Of a stretch of 64,000 nt of DNA, positions 8,787 through 16,481 are shown in pieces; positions within the stretch are counted from its first letter, which is position 1, and every line of letters begins with the position of its first letter. Position numbers and translations under genes: made by a program. This stretch comes from UBA1081 sp045535305 (lineage in GTDB: Bacteria; Bacillota; Clostridia; Oscillospirales; Acutalibacteraceae): assembly GCA_045535305.1 (NCBI GenBank), contig JAZSLJ010000063.1, forward strand, positions 1 to 64,000, in the 5' to 3' direction. The notes under the pieces were generated by a model. It was not told the origin of the DNA. It saw only the letters and a program-made list of their open reading frames with translations, and searched no databases.

Positions 8787-9752
8787 TTATGCCCACCACA
8801 TCTCTGCGGGATTTTCTTTAATTAAAACTCTCTGCAGCATTTCAACAGCCTTTGAAAGACCTTCATTCTGGCTCATAAGTGAATCTTCGTGTTCGATTGA
8901 AAGTGCATGGTCATAGCCTACAAGGCGCAGATTGCTTACGATATCCTTCCAATAAACCTCGTCGTTTCCGTAGCCAACTGAACGGAAAATCCATGAACGG
9001 TTGATTTCATCACCGTAAGGCTTTGTGTCAAGCACGCCTGTTCTTGCGATGTTGTATTTATCAAGCTTTGTATCCTTTGCGTGAACGTGGAAAATAGCGT
9101 CTCCCAATGCTCTGATTACTGCAACGGGGTCCATACCCTGCCATATAAGGTGGCTGGGGTCAAAGTTTGCGCCGATTTCGGGGCCCACTGCCTCTCGGAT
9201 ACGAAGCATTGTATCAGTATTATATACGCAGAAACCTGGATGAAGCTCAAATGCAATCTTATTAACACCGTGAGCCTTAGCAAACTCAACGGTATCCTTC
9301 CAATAAGGAATAAGAACCTCATTCCACTGCCAATCAAGAATTTTGCCAAAATCATCGGGCCAAGGACAGGTTACCCAGTTGGGATATTTTGCTGTTTCAC
9401 AATCACCGGGACAGCCGGAGAATGTATTTATCTGATGGATGCCCAATTTCTCTGCAAGAAGAATTGTATTTTTGATTGCATCATCAAAATACTTAGCTGT
9501 TTCCTTGTCGGGATGTACGGGGTTGCCATGACAGCTCAATGCGCTGATTTCAACATCATATTTTTTTATAAGAGCCTTGAAATCCTCAAGAGCTTTATCA
9601 TCGTTAAGCAGAATTTCGGGATTTGCATGAGCGTTACCGGGATAGCCGCCGCAACCGATTTCTACCATTTCGATGCCGAGAGATTTAAAATATTTAAGAG
9701 CTTCTTCAAAAGAAAGATTGCTCAGAAGTGTTGTAAATACACCAAGTTTCAT
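8787..9752 (-). CDS. Sugar phosphate isomerase/epimerase, xylose-isomerase-like TIM barrel
   Basis: A 321-residue metal-dependent isomerase/epimerase of the AP-endonuclease-2/xylose-isomerase-like family. Metal-ligand motifs fall in the usual order: FELHPG, NFDPSH, HVHAKD and SIEHED. The N-terminus (MKLGVFTTLLSNLSFEEALKY) is the normal first strand. It is the last gene of a four-gene operon and lies 4 bases after the second isomerase. Together with the Gfo/Idh dehydrogenase it probably handles an unusual sugar, inositol or keto-sugar. The substrate cannot be read from sequence. Confidence 0.88.
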   Translation of the reverse strand: MKLGVFTTLLSNLSFEEALKYFKSLGIEMVEIGCGGYPGNAHANPEILLNDDKALEDFKALIKKYDVEISALSCHGNPVHPDKETAKYFDDAIKNTILLAEKLGIHQINTFSGCPGDCETAKYPNWVTCPWPDDFGKILDWQWNEVLIPYWKDTVEFAKAHGVNKIAFELHPGFCVYNTDTMLRIREAVGPEIGANFDPSHLIWQGMDPVAVIRALGDAIFHVHAKDTKLDKYNIARTGVLDTKPYGDEINRSWIFRSVGYGNDEVYWKDIVSNLRLVGYDHALSIEHEDSLMSQNEGLSKAVEMLQRVLIKENPAEMWWA

Positions 9753-9756
9753 ATCG

Positions 9757-10470
9757 TTACCTCACTGATTCAAGATATTTCATACTTCTTGCCACATCGG
9801 AAAGACCGTCGGGTACAGGGTCGTCATTTTCAAGGATTACCCATTCAATGCCTGTATCCTTAACAGCTCTGATGACAGCATCAAGGTCATTATTGCCCTC
9901 GGTAAGAGCCATAGGCTTGCCGTTGATACCGTCCTTGATATGCACAAGAAGAATATCATCCTTATGCTCGGTGATGTACTTATAGTTATCCATACCTGCG
10001 TGGAAACTCCAGTATGTATCAATTTCGAGCTTTGTGCGCTCAGCAAAAATCTCCATAGCTGTTTTGCCGTTTGCAAGAGGGGTAAACTCCTCTGTATGGT
10101 TATGATAATAGGTGGGAATACCCATTTTCTCCGCACCTGCTTTAAGCACATCGCCTGCGTATTCACAGTCCTCAACTGTATCGTGAGCCGCACCGCCTAC
10201 GCCACAGTAAAGACAACCGAGAGTTTTGTGGAAAGCTGCTGTTTTTTCAATATTTTCGGGCAGATAATCGTCAAGACCGATGTGTGCACCCACAGCAACA
10301 AGTCCAAGCTCGTCAAGCTTTGCTTTTATTGTTTCTGCATCAAGACCGTGATAGCCTGCAAACTCAACACCGTCAAAGCCTAATTTTTTTACCTCTTCAA
10401 GTATTTTAAGAAAGTCATCTCCGCACTTTACCATATCACGCAGAGAATATAACTGTACTGCTAATTTCAT
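9757..10470 (-). CDS. Sugar phosphate isomerase/epimerase, short form
   Basis: A 237-residue TIM-barrel protein of the same superfamily as its neighbours but clearly diverged. It starts MKLAVQLYSLRDMVKCGDDF and carries GFDGVEFAGYHG, YYHNHTEEF, LEIDTYW, LVHIKDG and VILENDD, the places where metal and substrate ligands normally lie. It is shorter than the 265- and 321-residue neighbours, as is common for the YcjR/IolE-like subgroup. Gaps of 4 bases on each side and a GGGGTGAT ribosome binding site support translation from one operon message. The substrate is unknown. Confidence 0.87.
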   Translation of the reverse strand: MKLAVQLYSLRDMVKCGDDFLKILEEVKKLGFDGVEFAGYHGLDAETIKAKLDELGLVAVGAHIGLDDYLPENIEKTAAFHKTLGCLYCGVGGAAHDTVEDCEYAGDVLKAGAEKMGIPTYYHNHTEEFTPLANGKTAMEIFAERTKLEIDTYWSFHAGMDNYKYITEHKDDILLVHIKDGINGKPMALTEGNNDLDAVIRAVKDTGIEWVILENDDPVPDGLSDVARSMKYLESVR

Positions 10471-10474
10471 ATTA

Positions 10475-11272
10475 TCACCCCGGGAAAACCATCTTGGAAA
10501 TGTAATCTATAGTGAACTTGATACCCCATTCACCGAGATTGCCCTTCCATGTGCCTGAGTGAGGCTCGATTGAAAGCATTCCGTCATATTTATATTCATA
10601 AAGAAGCCCCATAATCTGACGCCAGTCAATCATATCAAGACCTGCGGGAGGATCGTCAACGTGATCGCCGTTTACATTGATTGTTCCCTTGATATGGAAA
10701 TGATAAAATCTGTCTGCCCAATCATTAATTTCTTCAAGGTATTTACCTGAACCTGCGTTGATACAATGTGATGGGTCGTATTTTATACCGAGACCTTCAA
10801 CACGTGTCAGAACAGCAGCCCAAGCCTTGGGCTCACGGACAAAGTTATTCCAATCGCAGTTGTAGCAACAAACCTTAACGCCCTTTGCCTTGCCGTATTC
10901 AACAACCTGTGAAAGGTATTTAACAGCCTTATCGCAATTCCAATCAAAGGACTGTTCATCGTTGTAATTTACACCTGTAATAAAAACGGGGCAACCGATA
11001 GCTTCACAAACATCAAGAATCTTATATGTATTGTTAAGTTCTACTTCGATAATATTGCCGTTTTCGTCAACCTTATCAGAACCCCAACGACCGATAACAC
11101 CGACTTTAACATCGTACTGTTCGCTCCACTTTTTAAGGTCGGGAATAAGAGCTACAAGTTTGTCGGGATCGTTACCGTCATTGTAATCAAGCTCGATTGC
11201 GTGTAATCCAAGATCTGCTATATGCTTGAAGCCGTCTTCGCTCCAATGTTCAATCATACCAAGTGTCATCAT
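10475..11272 (-). CDS. Sugar phosphate isomerase/epimerase, third paralogue
   Basis: A 265-residue xylose-isomerase-like TIM barrel. It shows the first-strand region MIEHWSEDGFKHIADLGLHA, CCYNCDWNNF, KYDPSHCINAG, FHFHIKG and SIEPHSG at the expected metal and substrate positions. Two adjacent ATG codons at 11272 and 11269 follow AGGAGAATTTAAT; either can serve. It is the second gene of the operon, 14 bases after the Gfo/Idh dehydrogenase. Three different barrels behind one dehydrogenase suggest successive steps of a pathway that oxidises a sugar to a keto form and then rearranges it. This is inference. Confidence 0.87.
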   Translation of the reverse strand: MMTLGMIEHWSEDGFKHIADLGLHAIELDYNDGNDPDKLVALIPDLKKWSEQYDVKVGVIGRWGSDKVDENGNIIEVELNNTYKILDVCEAIGCPVFITGVNYNDEQSFDWNCDKAVKYLSQVVEYGKAKGVKVCCYNCDWNNFVREPKAWAAVLTRVEGLGIKYDPSHCINAGSGKYLEEINDWADRFYHFHIKGTINVNGDHVDDPPAGLDMIDWRQIMGLLYEYKYDGMLSIEPHSGTWKGNLGEWGIKFTIDYISKMVFPG

Positions 11273-11286
11273 ATTAAATTCTCCTA

Positions 11287-12375
11287 TTAATCTTCGTTGA
11301 TATAAACAGGCTTACCTGTCTTTGCAGACTCGTAAATTGCTTCAAGAATCTGTGTAACAACCATTGCCTGTTCGGGTTTTACACACTGTTCACGCTTGCC
11401 GAGAACTGCATCAATCCATATTCTCTGATCGATGAATGCGTTATCGTCGGAATCACCCTCATAGAATGCAACGCCGCCGCAATCCATATTAGGCTTTTCA
11501 ATACACTGTCTGCCGTTCTTTACATAGTTTACACGGATATCATCAAGAGTATCAATACCGCCCTTATCACCGCAGAGAACAAAGCAAGCTTCTCTTGCTT
11601 CTGCAACGTTGAGTGCCCAGCTTGATTCAAGAGTAACAACTGCGCCGTTTTCCATTACGATATAACCGAATGCTGAATCTTCAACGGTAAACTTTTCGGG
11701 ATCCCAGTCGCCCCAGGCATTAGCAGTATTTGTCTGATTAGCAAGCTTTCTGAAGGTGTTACCTACAACCATCTTAGGCTTATAATTATTCATCATCCAG
11801 AGTGTAAGGTCAAGAGCGTGTGTGCCGATGTCAATAAGAGGACCGCCGCCCTGCTCATACTCATTAAGGAATACGCCCCATGTAGGAACTGCTCTTCTGC
11901 GAATAGCAACAGCTTTTGCATAATAAATCTCACCGATTTCGCCTGCATCGCAAACAGCCTTTGCATAAAGGTTTTCACCGCACTGTCTGTTCTGATAGCC
12001 GATAGAAAGGAGCTTGCCTGTTCTTACGGATGCTTCGTACATAGCCTTTGCTTCAGCGTATGTCTTTGCCATAGGCTTTTCACACATTACGTGCTTACCT
12101 GATTCAAGAGCATCAATAGTGATAAAGCTGTGTGAACGGTTGGGAGTGCAGACATGAATAACATCAATGCTTTCATCCTTTAACAGCTCTTTGTAGTCTG
12201 TATATGTTTTTGCATCCTCTGTACCGAATTTTTTTGCAGCTTTTTCTGCTCTTTCGGGGATAATGTCGCAGAATGCAACCATTTCAACTTCGGGAATCAT
12301 TTTAAGGTTTGGCATATGTTTGCCGTTTGCAATACCACCGCAACCTACGATACCGATTCTTACTTTTTTGTCCAT
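11287..12375 (-). CDS. Gfo/Idh/MocA family NAD(P)-dependent oxidoreductase
   Basis: A 362-residue dehydrogenase of the glucose-fructose oxidoreductase/inositol dehydrogenase family. The N-terminal Rossmann fold shows GIVGCGGIANGKHMPNL for cofactor binding. MCEKPMAKT carries the conserved EKP lysine, and GGGPLIDIGTHALDLTLW holds the Asp and His of the active site. It is the first gene of the operon with the three isomerases and is preceded by a plausible promoter. It probably oxidises a hydroxyl of a sugar, glycoside or cyclitol so that the isomerases can act. The substrate is unknown. Confidence 0.92.
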   Translation of the reverse strand: MDKKVRIGIVGCGGIANGKHMPNLKMIPEVEMVAFCDIIPERAEKAAKKFGTEDAKTYTDYKELLKDESIDVIHVCTPNRSHSFITIDALESGKHVMCEKPMAKTYAEAKAMYEASVRTGKLLSIGYQNRQCGENLYAKAVCDAGEIGEIYYAKAVAIRRRAVPTWGVFLNEYEQGGGPLIDIGTHALDLTLWMMNNYKPKMVVGNTFRKLANQTNTANAWGDWDPEKFTVEDSAFGYIVMENGAVVTLESSWALNVAEAREACFVLCGDKGGIDTLDDIRVNYVKNGRQCIEKPNMDCGGVAFYEGDSDDNAFIDQRIWIDAVLGKREQCVKPEQAMVVTQILEAIYESAKTGKPVYINED

Positions 12376-12419
12376 AAAAATACATCCTTTCGTTGGATAA
12401 TTATTCTTTTACACTTTAT

Positions 12420-12448
12420 AGAATAAAACATTAAAATTAAAAAATCAA
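12420..12448 (-). promoter_or_regulatory. Promoter of the dehydrogenase/isomerase operon
   Basis: On the - strand: TTGATT, a 17-base spacer and TATTCT, about 45 bases before the start codon. Each hexamer matches consensus at four of six positions. Confidence 0.5.
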
Positions 12449-12511
12449 GTATTTTTTAATAATGGAGTGTATAATTCTTGATTATTTTTTTAGCATTGTT
12501 GCACAAAATAT

Positions 12512-12540
12512 TATAGGGACGATTTTTCATCGCCCCTATA
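12512..12540 (-). terminator. Hairpin after the GH125 gene, probable terminator
   Basis: TATAGGGGCGAT and ATCGTCCCTATA form a 12-bp stem with one G-U pair on the - strand. The following tract (ATATTTTG) is only moderately T-rich. The rest of the 190-base gap holds the promoter at 12420-12448. Confidence 0.6.
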
Positions 12541-12565
12541 TATAGATATTATAAAGTTTTATGCA

Positions 12566-13825
12566 TTACATTAATTTGTCAATTACAAAAATTGCAAAAA
12601 GAGTATTTGCCCATGCAAACCAGCTTCTTGTAAAATTGTCGGGATTGTTGCAATCGAAGCCCTCATGCATAAAGCCTGTTCCAGCGTCGGTTGACATAAG
12701 AAGATTAAGAATTCTCTTTGTATCCGACTCGTCTGCACTTGTAAGTGCTTCCATAACAAGCGCAATATGCCAGATATAATCTTTGGGAGTATGAGGACTG
12801 CCCACACCGCAAGCCGCATCACCTTCAAAATAATAAGGATTTGCTTTACTGAGGACAAACTTTCTTGTATTAAGATAAAGTTCATCGGTTTTGTCGCAAT
12901 ATCCGAGATAAGGAAGGGATAAAAGACTGGGGACATTAGCATCATCCATTAAAAGTGTATTGCCTAATCCGTCAACCTCATAAGCATAGATTTTGCCGTG
13001 TTCTGTTTCAACAACAGCATATTTTTCAATGCCGTCTTCAATTTCTTTGCAGAGCTTTGAGGCAACCGATGCATATTTATCATCTACACCTGCATTTTTA
13101 AGGTTCTTTGAAAGCTCTTTAAGAGTTGCAACGATAAACATATTTGCAGGCACAAGGAAAGGATAAACACATCTGTCATCACTAGGACGGAATGCACTTC
13201 TAACCATACCCGTGTATGCATAATCAGGGCCTTTGCCGTTGTTATCGAGAGTATCTATGCCGCCGTCAGCTTTTCTGCGGAAATAGTAAGCAGAGTTTTT
13301 GTAATCCTGCTCTGTTATGAGTGTATCAAGAATAACTTTATAGGTATCAAAGAACAACTCATCAAAAACAGAAGCATCACCGCAATTTGCATAATATCTG
13401 TTAAGAAGCCAGAGAGGATAAACAAGTGAATCTATCTCATATTTACGCTCCCATACGATATCAAGCTTCATCGTTTCGTCGTGAATATGTCCCCTGCCGT
13501 TTGCAGATTCATTGAATGCGTTTGCATAAGGGTCCATAAGAATATATGAAAACTGACGCTCAAGAAGTGATTTAACAAGTGCTTTTGCATCCTCGTCCTC
13601 ACCTGCAAGTCTTACATAATGACTTACCTGCACACTGCTGTCCCGAAGCCACATAGCCTCAATATCACCAGTTATGATAAAAACTTTACCGTCGGCATCA
13701 TATTTTACGGTTGTTTCAAGAGTATTGAGGTAGCATTTTCTGAACATTTCACGAAGCTTTGAATCTTCGATTTTATTGCAAACAGAGTCTATGTAGTTAT
13801 ACATTATATCAAAAGATTTTGCCAT
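12566..13825 (-). CDS. Exo-alpha-mannosidase, glycoside hydrolase family 125
   Basis: A 419-residue enzyme of GH125, a family of metal-independent exo-alpha-1,6-mannosidases with an (alpha/alpha)6 barrel. Recognisable parts are the N-terminal FRKCYLNTLETTV, ITGDIEAMWLRDSSVQVSHY, NESANGRGHIHDE, and the C-terminal FMHEGFDCNNPDNFTRSWFAWANTLF, where Glu388 is my candidate catalytic base by family comparison. There is no signal peptide, so it should work in the cytoplasm on imported mannosides. It lies 15 bases after the GPH symporter, in one operon, which suggests the symporter brings in its substrate. CGGGAGA precedes the ATG. Confidence 0.9.
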   Translation of the reverse strand: MAKSFDIMYNYIDSVCNKIEDSKLREMFRKCYLNTLETTVKYDADGKVFIITGDIEAMWLRDSSVQVSHYVRLAGEDEDAKALVKSLLERQFSYILMDPYANAFNESANGRGHIHDETMKLDIVWERKYEIDSLVYPLWLLNRYYANCGDASVFDELFFDTYKVILDTLITEQDYKNSAYYFRRKADGGIDTLDNNGKGPDYAYTGMVRSAFRPSDDRCVYPFLVPANMFIVATLKELSKNLKNAGVDDKYASVASKLCKEIEDGIEKYAVVETEHGKIYAYEVDGLGNTLLMDDANVPSLLSLPYLGYCDKTDELYLNTRKFVLSKANPYYFEGDAACGVGSPHTPKDYIWHIALVMEALTSADESDTKRILNLLMSTDAGTGFMHEGFDCNNPDNFTRSWFAWANTLFAIFVIDKLM

Positions 13826-13840
13826 TAGTTTATCTCCCGA

Positions 13841-16339
13841 TTATTTTTTACTTTTTCTTGCTGCCTTAAGAGCTTTTTCTTCTTCAGCAAGCTGTGCCTG
13901 ACGTTCTGCTTCTGCTTTTTCAGCTGCTTCTGCTCTTACCTTTGCTTCATCATAGCCTGCTGCAATTTCGTCGAAATGAGAATAGTTTTCCATCTGTTTG
14001 AGCATTGTTTCTGCACTAAGATAAGGCTTAGCTGCTCTTGCAAAGATTGAAATTGCATCCTGAGTAGCTTTTGCCATAGCTCTTGCTTCTTTTCTTTTTG
14101 CTTCAATCTCTTTGATTTTAGCTTTAAGCTCACTTACTCTTGAATAATCCTTATTCTTCTTAGCAAGCTGCTGTTCCTGATAAAGCTCTTTAAGCATTAC
14201 ATCGCACTCATCTTCGGTAGTATAATAACCGTCAAGAACGCTGTAATCGGGTTTTTCAAAGGGTTCGCCGTGTGAGAAATATTTATCAATAGTCTTTTTT
14301 GCATATTTCTTATTCTTTGCCATATCCATAGCTGTACTGCGAGCTTCTTTTTCTTCGGGAGTAGACTTAGGCATTGATCTTGCTTCTCTGATTTCATGGT
14401 TTATGTCGTTAATATTCATTTCGAGAAGTCCTGCAAGACCAGCTGAATATACAAGCTTGCATTGTTCTACCTGTGCTTTGTACAAGGGATTTGAGAATTT
14501 TTCAAGCTCTGCACATACAAACTTTGCAATTTCGATTTCTTCATTGAATTCAACATCTGCACGGTAAGCCTTTTTAGCTTCTTTGCGTTTTTGTTTGTCC
14601 GCAATTGACTTATAAGTTTTCTTATCGATAGCTTTAGGTGTTTCAACAGCCATCATTCTTGCAGTTCTTATAAGGTCAATAGTTTCAACAAGTTCTGCAT
14701 CACTCAATATGCCATTACCGTAGTCCTCAAACATAGCACGGACTTTAAGAACGCGGATAACAGATTTCTGCTTTCTTTCGTTGAAATCGTACCAGAAATA
14801 AGGCACAACATTCATAAGTGCACCTATTGCAGATATGATAATAAGAACGTGAAGCAAAGAAAGAAGTATATCGGGGTCGTACAATGCAGAATAAGCATTT
14901 GTATAGTTATTCTGACCCTGTGCAAACTGTTCGGCAAGAAGTTCACCTACAGTCTTACCGTCGCCAAGCATTCTTGAAAGAATATTCGGATTTGATGTAA
15001 CAGCCGCCGCATTTGTTTTTGTAATGCCGCCCATTTCGTAAATTGCGGGAAGAACAGAAGATGTAAGAAGTGTAATTACAGTACCGATTGTACCTACGGC
15101 AGAGAACATACCGTCGATTCTTTCACCTGATTTGTACTGCTGATAATCTCTGATATCAGCCTGAATTGCGGGATTGAGAATATGAGCAAATGCGCCGATA
15201 AGACCGTTCATATAAAGGCAACCGAGAACGAGCCATATCGTTGCACCGTTTAATTCCTGTGTTGCGGGAAGCATAAGCAGAATGAAAATAATATTGAAAA
15301 AGTTGGTTACAATAAGTACGGCTTTTTTACCCCATTTTCTGATGCAGAAAGGAGCAAGAAGCATACCCCATAAAGAGGCATTTCCGTAAACGGTATTGAT
15401 AATACCGAATGTGGGACCGGAACAGACACCGCCGTAATTGTAAAGCCAGTAAAGGATGTTGAGATAAGCTGATTCAAGGAAGCCTATCCAGCCTGCAAGA
15501 GAAATTATCCAGAAATATTTATTCTTTGCAACCTCACGCATGGCATCAATAAAGCGAATACGGATAACATGAGTTTTTGCCTGAACAATTTTTTCTTCCG
15601 TATACTTATAAACAATGATACACAACAGAATGCCTAAAACGCCCAGAATAGGATAAAGCAATCTGTAAACTCGGATATCCGTTGAGTTTGTGTGGAAAAT
15701 TTTTGATGCAATAATAGGAGTTATAAACTGAACTATTGACGGAGCTAATGAATAAACTACGCTTTTTATTGAAGCAACATCAGCTCTTTCCTGTGTATTG
15801 GGAGAAAGAACGTGGATAAGATTTTCATATCCGTCATAAAAGAAATAATAGAAAAAGTGCAACAACAGGTTAAAAACAAGTATAAGCGCACATTTTGCAA
15901 TATATCCGTAGCTTTCGCCGAAAATCTCACCTTCAGGCAAAAAATAGTTCAGCGAATCATACGGGAACCATACCATAAGAACAGATATAATAGCCGTAGG
16001 TATAGCCATGGAAACTATGTACGGACGGTATTTGCCGGCTTTGTTTCTGGTATTGTCAATAATGTTTGCTCTGATTCCTGTCATAGGAATATTTGCAAGC
16101 ACGGCAATAACATACAAAATGTACATATCCGTGGCATCAACACCCAAAGTGCTGGAAATCAAAGTATTACCTGTACCAAGCAGACAGGCTGTGCCAAGTG
16201 TAATTATCATATATGCGCCGATACCGCCGCCTGAATATGCAGCAATTTCACGGAACGGCATATATCTGCCCTTTGCAGGAGCTTTCCAATAAGTTTTTAC
16301 GCTGTCAAGCGTATCTGTGATTTTTTCTTTAAAATTCAT
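13841..16339 (-). CDS. GPH-type sugar:cation symporter (MFS) with ~310-residue cytoplasmic extension
   Basis: The first ~515 residues form a glycoside-pentoside-hexuronide symporter: multiple hydrophobic helices, N-terminal FREIAAYSGGGIGAYM, and DNTRNKAGKYRPY in the first cytoplasmic loop, which matches the family's D-x-x-R-G-R/K-x-R-P signature. From NERKQKSVIRVLKVR (about residue 519) the protein continues for some 310 hydrophilic, Lys/Glu/Ala-rich residues with heptad-like helices (EQQLAKKNKDYSRVSELKAK, EAEKAEAERQAQLAEEEKAL). Normal GPH transporters end near 450-500 residues, so 832 is exceptional. Known extensions (LacS) carry an EIIA domain; this one does not resemble EIIA. The GH125 mannosidase downstream suggests a mannoside as cargo. 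AAGGAGG precedes the start. Confidence 0.87.
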   Translation of the reverse strand: MNFKEKITDTLDSVKTYWKAPAKGRYMPFREIAAYSGGGIGAYMIITLGTACLLGTGNTLISSTLGVDATDMYILYVIAVLANIPMTGIRANIIDNTRNKAGKYRPYIVSMAIPTAIISVLMVWFPYDSLNYFLPEGEIFGESYGYIAKCALILVFNLLLHFFYYFFYDGYENLIHVLSPNTQERADVASIKSVVYSLAPSIVQFITPIIASKIFHTNSTDIRVYRLLYPILGVLGILLCIIVYKYTEEKIVQAKTHVIRIRFIDAMREVAKNKYFWIISLAGWIGFLESAYLNILYWLYNYGGVCSGPTFGIINTVYGNASLWGMLLAPFCIRKWGKKAVLIVTNFFNIIFILLMLPATQELNGATIWLVLGCLYMNGLIGAFAHILNPAIQADIRDYQQYKSGERIDGMFSAVGTIGTVITLLTSSVLPAIYEMGGITKTNAAAVTSNPNILSRMLGDGKTVGELLAEQFAQGQNNYTNAYSALYDPDILLSLLHVLIIISAIGALMNVVPYFWYDFNERKQKSVIRVLKVRAMFEDYGNGILSDAELVETIDLIRTARMMAVETPKAIDKKTYKSIADKQKRKEAKKAYRADVEFNEEIEIAKFVCAELEKFSNPLYKAQVEQCKLVYSAGLAGLLEMNINDINHEIREARSMPKSTPEEKEARSTAMDMAKNKKYAKKTIDKYFSHGEPFEKPDYSVLDGYYTTEDECDVMLKELYQEQQLAKKNKDYSRVSELKAKIKEIEAKRKEARAMAKATQDAISIFARAAKPYLSAETMLKQMENYSHFDEIAAGYDEAKVRAEAAEKAEAERQAQLAEEEKALKAARKSKK

Positions 16340-16361
16340 TATGATGCCTCCTTATTTTCTT

Positions 16362-16390
16362 ATTTTAACATATATACAAAAAATTTGCAC
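16362..16390 (-). promoter_or_regulatory. Possible promoter of the symporter-GH125 operon
   Basis: On the - strand: GTGCAA, a 17-base spacer and TAAAAT preceded by TGT (extended -10). The -35 is weak. Confidence 0.35.
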
Positions 16391-16410
16391 TATTTTTTTT
16401 AAATTTTATT

Positions 16411-16440
16411 AAAAAAAACTCCCTGACTTTTGCCAGGGAG
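16411..16440 (-). terminator. Terminator of the giant repeat-protein gene
   Basis: The 7-bp G+C stem CTCCCTG/CAGGGAG with an 8-base loop is followed by TTTTTTTT on the - strand. Confidence 0.9.
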
Positions 16441-16481
16441 AAAATTTATGTTTTTTTAGCTTTACCGTAAGGTTTTATTGA

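Noticed and set aside
9081..9863. A 260-codon + strand open frame
   Set aside because: It is antisense to two isomerase genes with intact metal-binding motifs; its composition is typical of a shadow frame.
13841..14780. EIIA domain in the symporter extension
   Set aside because: The extension is helical and charged, without the beta-rich fold or active-site His context of EIIA.
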